A DNA stretch of 64,000 nt, from assembly GCF_000308475.2 (NCBI RefSeq), contig NZ_BAFT02000062.1, positions 1 to 64,000 on the forward strand. Reading direction: 5' to 3'. The notes under the pieces are model-generated. The model was not told where the DNA came from and did no database searches. It was given only the letters and a program-made list of their open reading frames with translations. Positions 36,586-45,806 of the stretch are shown here, piece after piece (positions within the stretch are counted from its first letter, which is position 1; each line of letters opens with the position of its first letter). This DNA comes from Nocardia brasiliensis NBRC 14402. Its GTDB lineage: Bacteria > Actinomycetota > Actinomycetes > Mycobacteriales > Mycobacteriaceae. Position numbers and translations under genes: made by a program.

Positions 36586-37824
36586 TCAGTTCGGCGGCGT
36601 GACGAGTTCGTGGGCGCGGTAGTTCTTGGCGGGGATGGTGCGGGCGACCTTTTGGGGTGCGCCGCCGATGAGGGCGCGCCAGGGGAGGTAAGGGAGGAGG
36701 CGGACGTTGAGGTTGCGGAGGCGGATCAGCGAATTGGTGGGTGGCGCATACCATTTGCCGACGCCTTCGGCGAAGCGTTGACAGGCCTCGACCATCGGCC
36801 GCATCTCCTGGTGGTAGCGGGCGAAGGCAACGGTGTGGTCACCGCGGGCGGCGGCTAGTTCGCCGGCCAAGACGTAGGCGCCGACCAGTGACAGGTTCGC
36901 GCCCTGACCGGACAGCGGTGCGGCGCAGTACCCCGCGTCGCCGACCAGCGCCACCCGCCCCTTCGACCAGGCGTCCATCTTGATCTGCGCCATCGCGTCG
37001 AAATAGAAGTCGGTGGCGGCGTCGAGGTGGGCGAGCAGGCGCGGCACCGCCCAGCCCACCCCGGCGAAGGTCTCGGCGAGAATCCGCTTCTGCTGCGCGA
37101 CATCTTGGTAGTCGTAGTCGAGCGGACCGGATTCGAACGCGAAAACCGCCTTCGCTTCGGTGTTTTCGCGAGCGCTGTAACTGCCCGCGATCTTGCCGGG
37201 GACGTTGTAGTCCTGTTCCCAGTGATCCAGCTCGAGTAGGTTCGGGGTGGTGAAGATGGCGATGTAATAGCCCATGTGCCGGAGGAATTCGCGCTCCGGC
37301 CCGAAGACCAGCGAGCGGGTGTTCGAGTGCACGCCGTCGGCGCCGATCACCAGATCGAAGGTGCGTGACTCGGCACGGGCGAACGTGACGTGCACGCCCT
37401 CGGCATCCTCGGTGAGCCCGGTGATGCTGTCCCCGAACAGGTATCCGACATCGTCGCGGGTCGCGTCGTAGAGCACCCGCGCCAGATCACCCCGCTGGAT
37501 CTCGGTGTCGCCGTGCGCGCCGACCCCGTTGAACATCTCGCTGCTGATATCGGCGCGGGACCTGCCCGACGCGTCGACGTAGGAGGTGCCGCGTTTACCG
37601 GTGCTCGACTCGAGCACCTGGTCCAGCAGGCCCATTTTCCGCACCACGTCGGTGCCGGTACCGAGCACGTCGATGGCCTGACCGCCGGTGCGCAGGACGG
37701 GCGCGCGCTCGACGATGGTCGGCGCGAAACCGTAGCGGTTCAACCAGAAGGCCAGCGCGGGCCCGGCGATGCTCGCGCCGGAGATGAGGACGTTCCGGTT
37801 GCGCGGAGGCTGAGGATTACTCAT
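36586..37824 (-). CDS. FAD-dependent aromatic/antibiotic monooxygenase (TetX/PHBH family)
   Basis: 412 residues. The dinucleotide-binding start is VLISGASIAGPALAFWLNRYG, the DG motif FDLVIGADGVHSNTR and the second FAD motif VALVGDAGYCAAPLSGQGANLSL. Such enzymes hydroxylate aromatic compounds or inactivate antibiotics such as tetracyclines or rifamycins; the substrate cannot be assigned. Divergent from a TetR regulator with a shared palindromic operator, an arrangement typical of inducible detoxification. Confidence 0.87.
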   Translation of the reverse strand: MSNPQPPRNRNVLISGASIAGPALAFWLNRYGFAPTIVERAPVLRTGGQAIDVLGTGTDVVRKMGLLDQVLESSTGKRGTSYVDASGRSRADISSEMFNGVGAHGDTEIQRGDLARVLYDATRDDVGYLFGDSITGLTEDAEGVHVTFARAESRTFDLVIGADGVHSNTRSLVFGPEREFLRHMGYYIAIFTTPNLLELDHWEQDYNVPGKIAGSYSARENTEAKAVFAFESGPLDYDYQDVAQQKRILAETFAGVGWAVPRLLAHLDAATDFYFDAMAQIKMDAWSKGRVALVGDAGYCAAPLSGQGANLSLVGAYVLAGELAAARGDHTVAFARYHQEMRPMVEACQRFAEGVGKWYAPPTNSLIRLRNLNVRLLPYLPWRALIGGAPQKVARTIPAKNYRAHELVTPPN

Positions 37825-37844
37825 GCGCAGAACTGTACATTTGT

Positions 37845-37875
37845 CTTAGGCAAACGCACAAGACGTATGCCTAAG
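37845..37875. promoter_or_regulatory. TetR-family operator between monooxygenase and regulator
   Basis: Inverted repeat CTTAGGCAAACG - 7 bases - CGTATGCCTAAG, matching at 11 of 12 positions per arm. It lies in the 74-base gap between the divergent genes and would allow the TetR protein to repress both itself and the monooxygenase. Confidence 0.75.
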
Positions 37876-37898
37876 GCGCCTGCGCTAACCTGACCAGC

Positions 37899-38483
37899 AT
37901 GGGAAACCGCGAGGATCTACTGGCCGGCGCTCGCCGCTGCCTGCTCGACAAGGGCTACGCCCGCACCACCGTGCGCGATATCGCGACCGCCGCCGGCGGG
38001 GTGAGCATGGCCGCGATCGGCTACCACTTCGGTTCCAAAGAGGCCCTGCTGAACGAGGCCCTCGCCGAAGCCAACCGCGAGTGGGGCGTGGAACTCGAGC
38101 GCGCGCTCACCGAGGCACGCCGGCCGGACAGCGCACCGCTGGATCGATTCGCGTCGAGCTGGAGCGCGGTGATCGACTCGATCGGTACCCATCGCGGGCT
38201 CTGGGCGGCCACGTTCGACACCATCGCCCAGGCCGGACACGATCCGGCGACCAAGGACCAGCTCGCGGCCCGCATGGCCGAGGCCCGTGGCGGTCTCGCC
38301 TATCTCTTGGCCGATGCCGGCACCGAGGCTGACTCCGACGCAGCCGACCCGCGAAAAGCGCAGGCGCTCGGCGCTTTTTACCAGATCCTGCTGACCGGCC
38401 TGGCGGCCCAGTGTCTGATCGACCCCGAGCACGCGCCCTCCGGTGCCGACTTGGCCGCGGCGATCCGGGAGATCACCGAATGA
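37899..38483 (+). CDS. TetR-family transcriptional regulator
   Basis: 194 residues. The N-terminal helix-turn-helix (about 8-52) reads GYARTTVRDIATAAGGVSMAAIGYHFGSKEALLNEAL; the C-terminal ligand domain is of the TetR_C type. Divergent from the FAD monooxygenase with a long palindrome between them. The ligand is presumably the monooxygenase substrate or a related compound; this is inference. Confidence 0.92.
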   Translation: MGNREDLLAGARRCLLDKGYARTTVRDIATAAGGVSMAAIGYHFGSKEALLNEALAEANREWGVELERALTEARRPDSAPLDRFASSWSAVIDSIGTHRGLWAATFDTIAQAGHDPATKDQLAARMAEARGGLAYLLADAGTEADSDAADPRKAQALGAFYQILLTGLAAQCLIDPEHAPSGADLAAAIREITE

Positions 38484-38518
38484 GCCGCGAAAACCTCAGC
38501 TGCGCTGCCTGATCCGGC

Positions 38519-40063
38519 TTACCCGGACAGGACGCCCAGCGCTCCTTCGGCACTGCGAGCCGCTGTCAGGCACGCCGTCGTCGTGAACTGATCGGCCAGC
38601 GGATGCCGGGCGCGCGCCCGCCATTTGCGGACCGCGGCCATGGCTTGCGCGCGTTGCGTCGCGGGAGCGGCGTCGACCGGCAGCCCGAGCCGCAGGTGCG
38701 GCGCGACACCCGAGCCGCCGATGAGGCGGTGCAGTTCCGCGAGATCGGCGGGGGGTAAGGACAATTCGTCGGTCCGCAGCCGCCCGAGCAGCCGCAGCTC
38801 GGCGAACCCGTGCACGTCGGCGAGCAGTGTGCGCACGCGCGGCAGCAACGCGTCGGCCTCGCTGCCCGGGTAGGCGGTGAGCACCCGGGCAAGCGCGGTG
38901 AGCGCCGAGTGCGCCTTGAGTTGGTCGGCCCGCTGGCCGAATTGCACGTCGAGCACCGAGCGCAACTCGTCCACACCGCTGCGCGCGGTCAATTCCGTTG
39001 CCAGCGTGGCCGAATCGCGCACACCGAGCCGCACCAGGGTGACCGCCATCCGAATGCCGAACAGCCCGAACCGCTCCGCGAGCCGCGCTCGGACCTCGGG
39101 TAGCACCGGCAGCGCGATATCGGGCCGGGCGAAGCGGTCGGCGGACAGCAGGGCCGCGCTCAACTCCTCGACGGGCACACCCGCGAGCGCTTCGAACGCG
39201 GCGTACTCCTGTTGCCGCAGTGTCGCGGCCGCGAAGGCGAGCAGACCCGCGACCGGAATCACCGCCTGGCACAGGCCCGTACGCTCCAGCTCCCCCGCGA
39301 ATCGGGTGGCGACATCGCGCGCCGAATGCAAGGCGTCGATCCGGCCCGCCCCGATTTCGTCGGCCCGGGAGACCACGCCGACCACGCCGAGCGGGCCCGG
39401 AACACCCGAGGCCGCACCGGTTCCGGCGCCGACCCGCTCCAGGAAGTGGACATCGGCCGCGTCGAGCCTGCGGAGCAGGTAGACCACCGCGTCGGCGCCG
39501 GGGATCGCCGGTCCCGCCGCGGCGTGCGCCGTTTCCGTACCGGGGGTGAGCAACCGAGCCGTGCGCTGCGAGACCTCCCGCGACAGCGACGAGGTGCCCG
39601 GGGTGTCGATGATCGTGGTGTGCGCCAGCGCCGCTGCGGGCCATTCGACCTCGAGATGGTCGACCTCGCGCGGCGCCGGCGCGTTCCAGCGCAACCGATC
39701 CAGGTCGAAGGTCAGCCCATGGGTGCCGCTGCCGCGGCGCACTACCACGTTGGCGCGCGCGCCGTCACCCGCGTGCGCCGTCACGCTCGGTGTGGACCCG
39801 TAGCGGTACCAGGTGACCACCCGGGTGCACTCTGTCGCGTCCGTCGGTGCGATGTCTTGCCCGACAAGCGAATTGAGCAGCGTGGATTTGCCTGCCTTCA
39901 ACGATCCGGCCAGCGCGATACGCAACGGCTGGTCGAGCCGCCGCGCGCAGTCGGCGAGCAGGGCCCGCGGCCGCGGCTCGCTCGCGAGGGCCGCCCGTGC
40001 GGCGCCGACCAGACGATGCGCCTCGGCCACAATTCCCGGTGCCGCGCCGACCTCTCGTGTCAC
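38519..40063 (-). CDS. iniC: IniC-like dynamin-family GTPase
   Basis: 514 residues (IniC of M. tuberculosis is about 493). GTPase motifs: G1 GSLKAGKST (53-61), G3 DTPGTSS and a G4-like SRADE. The C-terminal half is helical and lacks a clear membrane segment. In mycobacteria iniC is the last gene of the isoniazid-inducible iniBAC operon, induced by cell-wall inhibitors. The start overlaps iniA by 4 bases. Proposed roles include membrane remodelling or efflux support. Confidence 0.82.
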   Translation of the reverse strand: MTREVGAAPGIVAEAHRLVGAARAALASEPRPRALLADCARRLDQPLRIALAGSLKAGKSTLLNSLVGQDIAPTDATECTRVVTWYRYGSTPSVTAHAGDGARANVVVRRGSGTHGLTFDLDRLRWNAPAPREVDHLEVEWPAAALAHTTIIDTPGTSSLSREVSQRTARLLTPGTETAHAAAGPAIPGADAVVYLLRRLDAADVHFLERVGAGTGAASGVPGPLGVVGVVSRADEIGAGRIDALHSARDVATRFAGELERTGLCQAVIPVAGLLAFAAATLRQQEYAAFEALAGVPVEELSAALLSADRFARPDIALPVLPEVRARLAERFGLFGIRMAVTLVRLGVRDSATLATELTARSGVDELRSVLDVQFGQRADQLKAHSALTALARVLTAYPGSEADALLPRVRTLLADVHGFAELRLLGRLRTDELSLPPADLAELHRLIGGSGVAPHLRLGLPVDAAPATQRAQAMAAVRKWRARARHPLADQFTTTACLTAARSAEGALGVLSG

Positions 40064-41922
40064 GAGGCAACCGTACCGACGGGCGCACCCGGCAGCGCGG
40101 CCTGCATCGCCTCCGCGTATCTGTTCAGTTCGGCGACCACTCGGAGCTGACGTTCCAGCACCGTGCAGCGTTCGGCCCGGCGGGTATTCGCCATGGTCGC
40201 GGCCTCCTGCGCGGCGCGCAGCGAATCGTCGATCGAGCGCAGGCTCCGGTCGGCGATGCCCGCGTAGTGGTCACGCAGTGCTCGGTGGATGCGGTGCAGA
40301 CGGTCCTTGGACTCCTTGCCCGTCTGGAACGCGACATCGTCGACGAAGCGGCGCACGGCGGCTTTGGCCTCGTTGCGGCGGCGACCGAGCCGGGCCTGCT
40401 TGTCGTCCCGGAATGCCTTGCCGCCCACCACGAGTCCGGCGCCGATGGAGATCGGGTTCAACAGCGCGAGCCCGGCGAAGGTGCTGGCCAGGCCGACCAT
40501 CAGCACGCCACCGTAGGACCCGCGCATGCCGACCAGCAGCTTGCTGCCGAAGCCGATATCGGGTTCCAGCTCCGCGAGGGTGCCCGCGCTCGCGTGCGCG
40601 CCCTCGGCGGCGTCCGAGTGCACCTGCGGGAGTTCGACCGTGCCGAGTTCGGTGAAGTGCTCGGCCACCCGTTTCGCGAGTTGCAGCGCCCGCGCGTGCG
40701 TCCAGAGCAGGTTGTCGCCAATCGCGGTATCGATGGTGCCGGTGAGATGTTCGGCGATCCGGTCCCAGTGCCGGCCCGGATCGTGCTCGTCGATCCACTC
40801 CTCGGTGGTTCTGGCGATGCCGCGCAACCGATCTCGCAGATCGTGGTCCACATCGCCGGCCAGGTCGGTGATCCCGTCGGCCAGCGTCTGCTGCCACGCG
40901 GCGGTGCGGCGCTGCAGTTCCTGCGCCGAGTTGCGCGCCGCCTGCAGTTCGCGCACCGCGGCGGCACCGCGCGCCGGATCGCGCACCGCGACCAGCTCAC
41001 TGCCCAGCGCTAGGGCCAAATGCTCTGCCGCCGCGCGGATATCGCGCGCAACCGTGGCCCGGGTGGCGAGCTGGTCGCGCGCCACCACCTGCTCACGCAG
41101 GAACTGATAGAGCGGTCCGAAACCGGATTCGAGGCCGAGCTGCTGGTCCTGCAACCGCAGCGCGTGGCTGCGCAGCAGCGACGACACCGCGATCATCGGC
41201 ACGTCCACGCCGGCCCTGGCCAGATGCCCGCGATCGGCCTCGTACACCTGTCTCCAGTGTGGATAGAGGTCGGTCTTGGTGACCAGCAGCGCCACCGTGG
41301 GGCACAGTTCGCGGACCTGCCGCAGAAAGGCGAGTTCCGGTTCGGTGAGTTCGGTGGACGCGTCGGAGAGCACCAGCACCGCGTCGGCGGCCGGCACCAT
41401 GCCCAAGACACTTGCCGCGTAAGAACTTCCGTGCCCGCCCACGCCCGGCGTGTCGACCAGCACGATGCCGTCGGCCAGCAGTGGGTTGGGCACCTCGAGC
41501 TCCAACCGCAGGATGCGGCGTCCCTGCGCGAGCGGCGACCGCGCGGACAACCCGCCGATCTCGCCGATCGGCACCGCGACCCGGGTTTCCGGGCCGCCCG
41601 CGTCGCCGCCGGGGGCGGTGAGCACCAGCTCCGCCTTCGGTGCGGGACCGTGTGCGAGCACCGTGGTGAACGTGGTGGTCACGTCGTCGCCCACCGGGCA
41701 GATATCCAGGTTCAGCAGCGCGTTCACGAACCGGCTCTTGCCTTGGTCCAGCTGGCCGGCCACGATGATGCGCCGCCGCGGATCCCGGACCCGTTCGGCC
41801 GCCACCTCGAGCGTCCCCACCAGATCGGTGCGGCCCGCCGCCCGCGCCGCCGCGATGGTTTCGCCGAGTACCGCGAGCAGCGGTACCGCCGGTGGTGTGG
41901 CGTTCGGTGTTGGCGTCCCCAT
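40060..41922 (-). CDS. iniA: IniA-like dynamin-family GTPase
   Basis: 620 residues (mycobacterial IniA about 640). GTPase motifs: G1 GQLDQGKSR (56-64), G3 DTPGVGGHG and G4 TKTD. Two adjacent hydrophobic segments at about 468-500 (VLMVGLASTFAGLALLNPI and IGAGLVVGG) match the membrane-paddle region of bacterial dynamin-like proteins. Structural work on mycobacterial IniA describes GTP-dependent membrane fission. Here it follows iniB after 47 bases and overlaps iniC by 4. Confidence 0.85.
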   Translation of the reverse strand: MGTPTPNATPPAVPLLAVLGETIAAARAAGRTDLVGTLEVAAERVRDPRRRIIVAGQLDQGKSRFVNALLNLDICPVGDDVTTTFTTVLAHGPAPKAELVLTAPGGDAGGPETRVAVPIGEIGGLSARSPLAQGRRILRLELEVPNPLLADGIVLVDTPGVGGHGSSYAASVLGMVPAADAVLVLSDASTELTEPELAFLRQVRELCPTVALLVTKTDLYPHWRQVYEADRGHLARAGVDVPMIAVSSLLRSHALRLQDQQLGLESGFGPLYQFLREQVVARDQLATRATVARDIRAAAEHLALALGSELVAVRDPARGAAAVRELQAARNSAQELQRRTAAWQQTLADGITDLAGDVDHDLRDRLRGIARTTEEWIDEHDPGRHWDRIAEHLTGTIDTAIGDNLLWTHARALQLAKRVAEHFTELGTVELPQVHSDAAEGAHASAGTLAELEPDIGFGSKLLVGMRGSYGGVLMVGLASTFAGLALLNPISIGAGLVVGGKAFRDDKQARLGRRRNEAKAAVRRFVDDVAFQTGKESKDRLHRIHRALRDHYAGIADRSLRSIDDSLRAAQEAATMANTRRAERCTVLERQLRVVAELNRYAEAMQAALPGAPVGTVAS

Positions 41923-41969
41923 CGCGGACTGGACCTCTTTCGATTGGTGCGGAACGGTTTTCGGTGCGA

Positions 41970-43772
41970 TCAGTGCAGCAGTGCGTCGCCGCCGAGATCC
42001 GCGCCCGCGGCGCCGGTCAGATCCGTGTTCGCGTGCGTATCGGCGAACAGTCCGGTGTCGCTGGAGCTGTCCAGTCCCGAACCGAACGCGCTCGACACAT
42101 CCAGCGACGACCAGGTATTCGCCGTGGAGCCGACACTTCCATCGATCCCGGCCGCCGTGTCCACCGTGCCGTGCGCCGTCGAACCGACCGAACCACCGAG
42201 TCCCGCAGAAGAATCCACCGCACCCTGCGCGGTGCTGCCCAGCGAACCACCAAGATTCGTGCCCGCGTCCACAGTGCCGCCCAGCGAACCACCAAGATTC
42301 GTGCCGGCATCCACGGCACCGCCCAGCGAACCACCAAGATTCGTACCGGCATCCACCGCACCGCCCAGCGAGCCGCCAAGTCCCGCGGCGGAATCCACCG
42401 CCCCGCCAAGGCCGCCGGACAGTTCACCGCCGAGATCAGCAGCCGATCCGAGGCTCGTGGACAGCCCGGTCTCCAGACCGGTAGTCGCCTGCGCACCGGC
42501 GTCGAGCCCCGCGCCGAGACCGGTTTCGAGACCACTGCCCACCTGCGCGCCGGCATCGAACCCTGCGTCGAGACCAGTTTCGAGACCACTCCCGACCTGC
42601 GCGCCGACGCCGGCGGCACCGTCGAGGCCAGCGGCGAGACCGCCACCGAGTCCGGCACTCGCGTCCGCCGCCGCGCCGATGCTCGTGGCCAGTCCGGTGT
42701 CCAGGCCCGCACCGAGTTCGGCACCGGCGCCGAACGCACCGTCGAGGCCGGTGGACAGTCCGGTCTCCAGACCGGAACCCGCCTGCACCAAACCATCCAC
42801 AGCCGTCCCCAGGCCGGCGCTCATCTGTGCAGCCGAATTCCCCACGCCGCCAAGGGCGGTGGATACATTGCCGGTCAGTCCGGTGGACAGGTCCGCCGCG
42901 GCGTCGACGGTACTGCCGAGCCCGGCTGACAGGTCGCCGGCCGCGCCGACCGCGCCGTTCAAGCCGGTCGACAGCCCCGTACCGAGATCCGCGCCCACGG
43001 TCGCGCCGAGGCCGGTCGCGGCGTTCACCGCGCCGCCGAGTCCGGCGGACAGATCGGTCGCGGTGTTCACCGCGCCCTGCAATCCGGCATTCAGATCCGC
43101 GCCGAGCTGGCTGCCCACACCTGTTTGCAACCCGGCCGCGGCGTCGAGCGCACCGCCGACGCCGGCGGACAGGCTCGTCTCCAGCCCGGTCCCGAGGTGC
43201 AACGCATTGTTCACCGCGCCTTGCAGTCCGGTGCCGAGGTCCGCGCCGACCTGCAGGCCCGCGCCGAGACCGGTGACCGCCTGCGCACCGGCGCCCAGGG
43301 CGCCGCCGAGGGCGCCGGTCAGGTCCGCGCCCACGTTCGCGGCCGTCTCCAGTCCGGTCTGCAGTCCGGCGCCGATATTCGCGCCGATCTGCAAACCGGT
43401 GTCGATCGCGGTGTGCAACCCGGCGTCGACATCGATGCCGGTGCCGACCTGCCCGCCGAGATCGAGGCCGAGGTCGGCGCCGACGTTCAGCCCCGCGTTG
43501 GCGGCCGCCGCAGCCCCGACTGCGCCCGCCGCGCCGAGCCCGGCGGCGACACCGGTCTGGGCGCCCGCGGCCACGATCGCGGACAGCTGGGAACCGCCGG
43601 CGACCAGCGCCGACTCGGCGACCATCGGGGCGACGGCGGCGATGTCTTCCGGTGTCACCGCAGGCAAACCCGCGGCCACCAGCGCCTCTGTCGGGTTGGC
43701 GCAGTAGCCGACCGCCGCCTCGTGATCGCGAAGCAAATTCAGGATGAACTCGAGAATCGCGTTGGGTGTCAT
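41970..43772 (-). CDS. iniB: IniB-like Gly/Ala-rich repeat protein
   Basis: 600 residues. A conserved N-terminal helical domain (about 1-70, ILEFILNLLRDHEAAVGYCANP to PEDIAAVAPMVAE) matches the IniB N-terminus. The rest is a Gly/Ala/Leu repeat with 11- to 14-residue periodicity (GAQVGSGLETGL, LGGSLGGAVDAGTN), likely forming a repetitive fold. ATG 43772 is chosen: AGGAG lies 9 bases upstream, whereas the ATG at 43781 abuts the same site. In mycobacteria iniB is the first gene of the cell-wall-stress operon; its biochemical function is unknown. Divergent from the Hsp70-like gene. Confidence 0.8.
   Translation of the reverse strand: MTPNAILEFILNLLRDHEAAVGYCANPTEALVAAGLPAVTPEDIAAVAPMVAESALVAGGSQLSAIVAAGAQTGVAAGLGAAGAVGAAAAANAGLNVGADLGLDLGGQVGTGIDVDAGLHTAIDTGLQIGANIGAGLQTGLETAANVGADLTGALGGALGAGAQAVTGLGAGLQVGADLGTGLQGAVNNALHLGTGLETSLSAGVGGALDAAAGLQTGVGSQLGADLNAGLQGAVNTATDLSAGLGGAVNAATGLGATVGADLGTGLSTGLNGAVGAAGDLSAGLGSTVDAAADLSTGLTGNVSTALGGVGNSAAQMSAGLGTAVDGLVQAGSGLETGLSTGLDGAFGAGAELGAGLDTGLATSIGAAADASAGLGGGLAAGLDGAAGVGAQVGSGLETGLDAGFDAGAQVGSGLETGLGAGLDAGAQATTGLETGLSTSLGSAADLGGELSGGLGGAVDSAAGLGGSLGGAVDAGTNLGGSLGGAVDAGTNLGGSLGGTVDAGTNLGGSLGSTAQGAVDSSAGLGGSVGSTAHGTVDTAAGIDGSVGSTANTWSSLDVSSAFGSGLDSSSDTGLFADTHANTDLTGAAGADLGGDALLH
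42238..42405 (-). repeat. Four 42-base tandem units in iniB
   Basis: Exact 42-base periodicity (units starting at 42238, 42280, 42322 and 42364); the first three are nearly identical, the fourth is diverged. Each encodes 14 residues of the type LGGSLGGAVDAGTN. The near identity suggests recent duplication or gene conversion and possible length polymorphism. Confidence 0.85.
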
Positions 43773-44066
43773 CGGAAACATCTCCTGAGAGCTGGCGGAC
43801 CTTCACGATCCGCGTCGTTGGAATGAATTTCACGCTAGGGGCGCAACTCGTTACGCGGAACGGGGCCGACCCCTACTGCTCCCCCACCGCGGCCGTTAGG
43901 GGCGGCCTCGGCATTAGGGGAATTTCCCCGCGAGTTCCCCCACGCAGGTAACGGCGGACCGCCAGCTACCGAAACAACTGATGCATCGGCGTGCCCGCAC
44001 TGCCTTTCGCACCCGGACTACACAGCAGCGAGACCCGACCACAGAGTTTTCGAACGGGGTTCACGA
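43773..44066. promoter_or_regulatory. iniB / Hsp70-like divergent control region
   Basis: Region between the divergent iniB and Hsp70-like genes. TAGGGG occurs at 43836, 43897 and 43915, CCCCTA at 43870, and a perfect palindrome GGGGAA-T-TTCCCC spans 43917-43929; the first TAGGGG and CCCCTA form an inverted pair. These are candidate binding sites for the IniR-like regulator encoded two genes away. The iniB ribosome site AGGAG (minus strand) lies at the left end. Confidence 0.55.
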
Positions 44067-45806
44067 ATGACACAGCGTGTGGCGCTCGGCATCACTGTCG
44101 GAGCGTCGAATTCGGTCGCCGTGGCGGCAGCGGGGGAGGGCAGCGACAGCGTGTGCACGCGCCCCAGCGTGCTGCGACTGAGCGCCGGCGCACCGCCCGC
44201 CCTCGGCGCCACCGCGGCCGGCGAGGGACGGCACTCCCGCGAGGTCCTGCTCGAAGGGTTCCTGGCCCGGGTCGGCGATCCGGTCGACATGCTCGCCGAG
44301 GACGGCACCGCGCATTCGGCCGCCGACCTCGTCGCGGCCGCCGTGACGTGCCTGATGGACGAGATGGACGCCGGGTCGCGCCCGCCGGGCTCGACCGTGG
44401 CCTGCCACCCGGCGTGGTGGTCCGGGCACACCGTCGACATCCAGCGCGCCGCCTTCGATCGGGCCGGTCTGCGCGAGGTTACCCTGGTGCCGGAACCGCT
44501 CGCCGCGCTGCGCTGGCTCACCGCGACCCACGGTCCGCGCGCCGACGGCGCGGTGGTCGTGTACGACCTCGGCGCCACCGGCCTCACCGTCTCGGTGTTG
44601 CGCACCGGCGATCACGCCGGATTGCTCGGCGCACCGCTGCGGAGCACCGACATCGCCGGTGCGGAATTCGATCTGCTCACCATGCGCTACGTGCTGGCAA
44701 ACGTTACGGACGCAAATGATTTGGATCCGTTCGACCCGGCGGTGGAACGCGAATTGGCGACATTGCGCGAACGCTGCCGGACGGCGAAAGAAGAGCTGTC
44801 GATAAATACCGCCACGGTGGTGCGGGTGCGGTTGAATCCGGCGGACGCGCACAGCAGCAATGTGCGGCTGGTCCGCGGCGAGCTGGAGGATCTGCTCCGC
44901 GCGCCGCTGCTGCGCTCGACCGATCTGGTCCGCGACGCGGTGCACCGGGCCGGGCTGGCGATCGGCGATATCGGCGGTGTGCTGCTCACCGGTGGGGGCG
45001 GTGCGATACCGCTGGTCGCAGAACTGATCTCGTCCGAGTTCGGGCTCCCGGTGCTGGCCGCGCCCGCGCCGGCGCAGACCAGCGCACGCGGTGCCGCACT
45101 GCTGGCCGCGGACCTGGCGGACGCCGCGACCCGGGTGCCCGCCGCACCTCCCGCCTCGATCGGCTCGAGTACCGAAGAGCTGCCCACGGTGGCACTTTCG
45201 GCCACGCCCGCGGTTGCCGCTGCCTCGGCGACACCGTCCCTGCCGACAGCGGCCGCCGCTGCGCGCGGCGGCAAGCGACGGCTCGCCGTCGTCGCGGGCG
45301 CGGTCGTCGTACTCGGCCTGCTCGCCACCGGCACCGTCGCGATCGGCACCGGTATTCAGTCGAATCCGGGTTCCACGAACACCTCGACGCCCGCACGCGC
45401 CGGCGAGATCGCCGCCACGGTCGGCGCCCCGCCGGGCGACGCCACAGATCCGAATGCGCCGGTCGCCGTGGCGGATCCGGCGTCCCCGACCGCGAATCGC
45501 CCGAAAACCGAGGCGGGGCAGCCCGGCACACCGGCGGCGACCACCGTCGCCGTGGTGAACAGCCAGCCCGCCGCCGGCCAGCCCGCCGCGCCGCCCGCGG
45601 AACCCGGTGCGGCACAACCGGCCCCGCAACCTCAGCCGGCCCCTGCTCCGGCGCCGGGTCCCGGCCCGCAGCCGCAGCCGCCGACGGCGCCCACCGTGCC
45701 GAGCCTGCCGACCGGCGTTCTGAACGACACCGTCGATCAGGTCGGCGGCACGGTCGGCACCGTCCTGCGTGCGCCCGGCCAGATCCTCGGAGGAAACGGT
45801 GGCTGA
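44067..45806 (+). CDS. Membrane-anchored Hsp70-like actin-fold protein
   Basis: 579 residues. An Hsp70/actin-type domain (about 1-360) has a phosphate-1-like loop VALGITVGASNSVAV, phosphate-2-like VYDLGATGLTVSV and adenosine-like LLTGGGGAIPLVAEL. The first loop lacks the aspartate of GIDLGTT in true Hsp70s, so ATP hydrolysis may be altered. One membrane helix (about 407-428) and an Ala/Pro-rich external tail follow. No substrate-binding domain is present. Comparable to mycobacterial Rv0312-type Pro/Thr-rich proteins. The end overlaps the IniR-like gene by 8 bases, so the two are coupled. Confidence 0.78.
   Translation: MTQRVALGITVGASNSVAVAAAGEGSDSVCTRPSVLRLSAGAPPALGATAAGEGRHSREVLLEGFLARVGDPVDMLAEDGTAHSAADLVAAAVTCLMDEMDAGSRPPGSTVACHPAWWSGHTVDIQRAAFDRAGLREVTLVPEPLAALRWLTATHGPRADGAVVVYDLGATGLTVSVLRTGDHAGLLGAPLRSTDIAGAEFDLLTMRYVLANVTDANDLDPFDPAVERELATLRERCRTAKEELSINTATVVRVRLNPADAHSSNVRLVRGELEDLLRAPLLRSTDLVRDAVHRAGLAIGDIGGVLLTGGGGAIPLVAELISSEFGLPVLAAPAPAQTSARGAALLAADLADAATRVPAAPPASIGSSTEELPTVALSATPAVAAASATPSLPTAAAAARGGKRRLAVVAGAVVVLGLLATGTVAIGTGIQSNPGSTNTSTPARAGEIAATVGAPPGDATDPNAPVAVADPASPTANRPKTEAGQPGTPAATTVAVVNSQPAAGQPAAPPAEPGAAQPAPQPQPAPAPAPGPGPQPQPPTAPTVPSLPTGVLNDTVDQVGGTVGTVLRAPGQILGGNGG

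Noticed and set aside
42238..42405. Possible CRISPR-like array
   Set aside because: Units are directly adjacent without unique spacers and are in frame within iniB; it is a coding tandem repeat.
42436..43833. A 465-codon Arg/Gly-rich frame within iniB
   Set aside because: Only the frame encoding the Gly/Ala/Leu repeat has the IniB N-terminal domain and a ribosome site; the other is a shifted reading of the same repeats.
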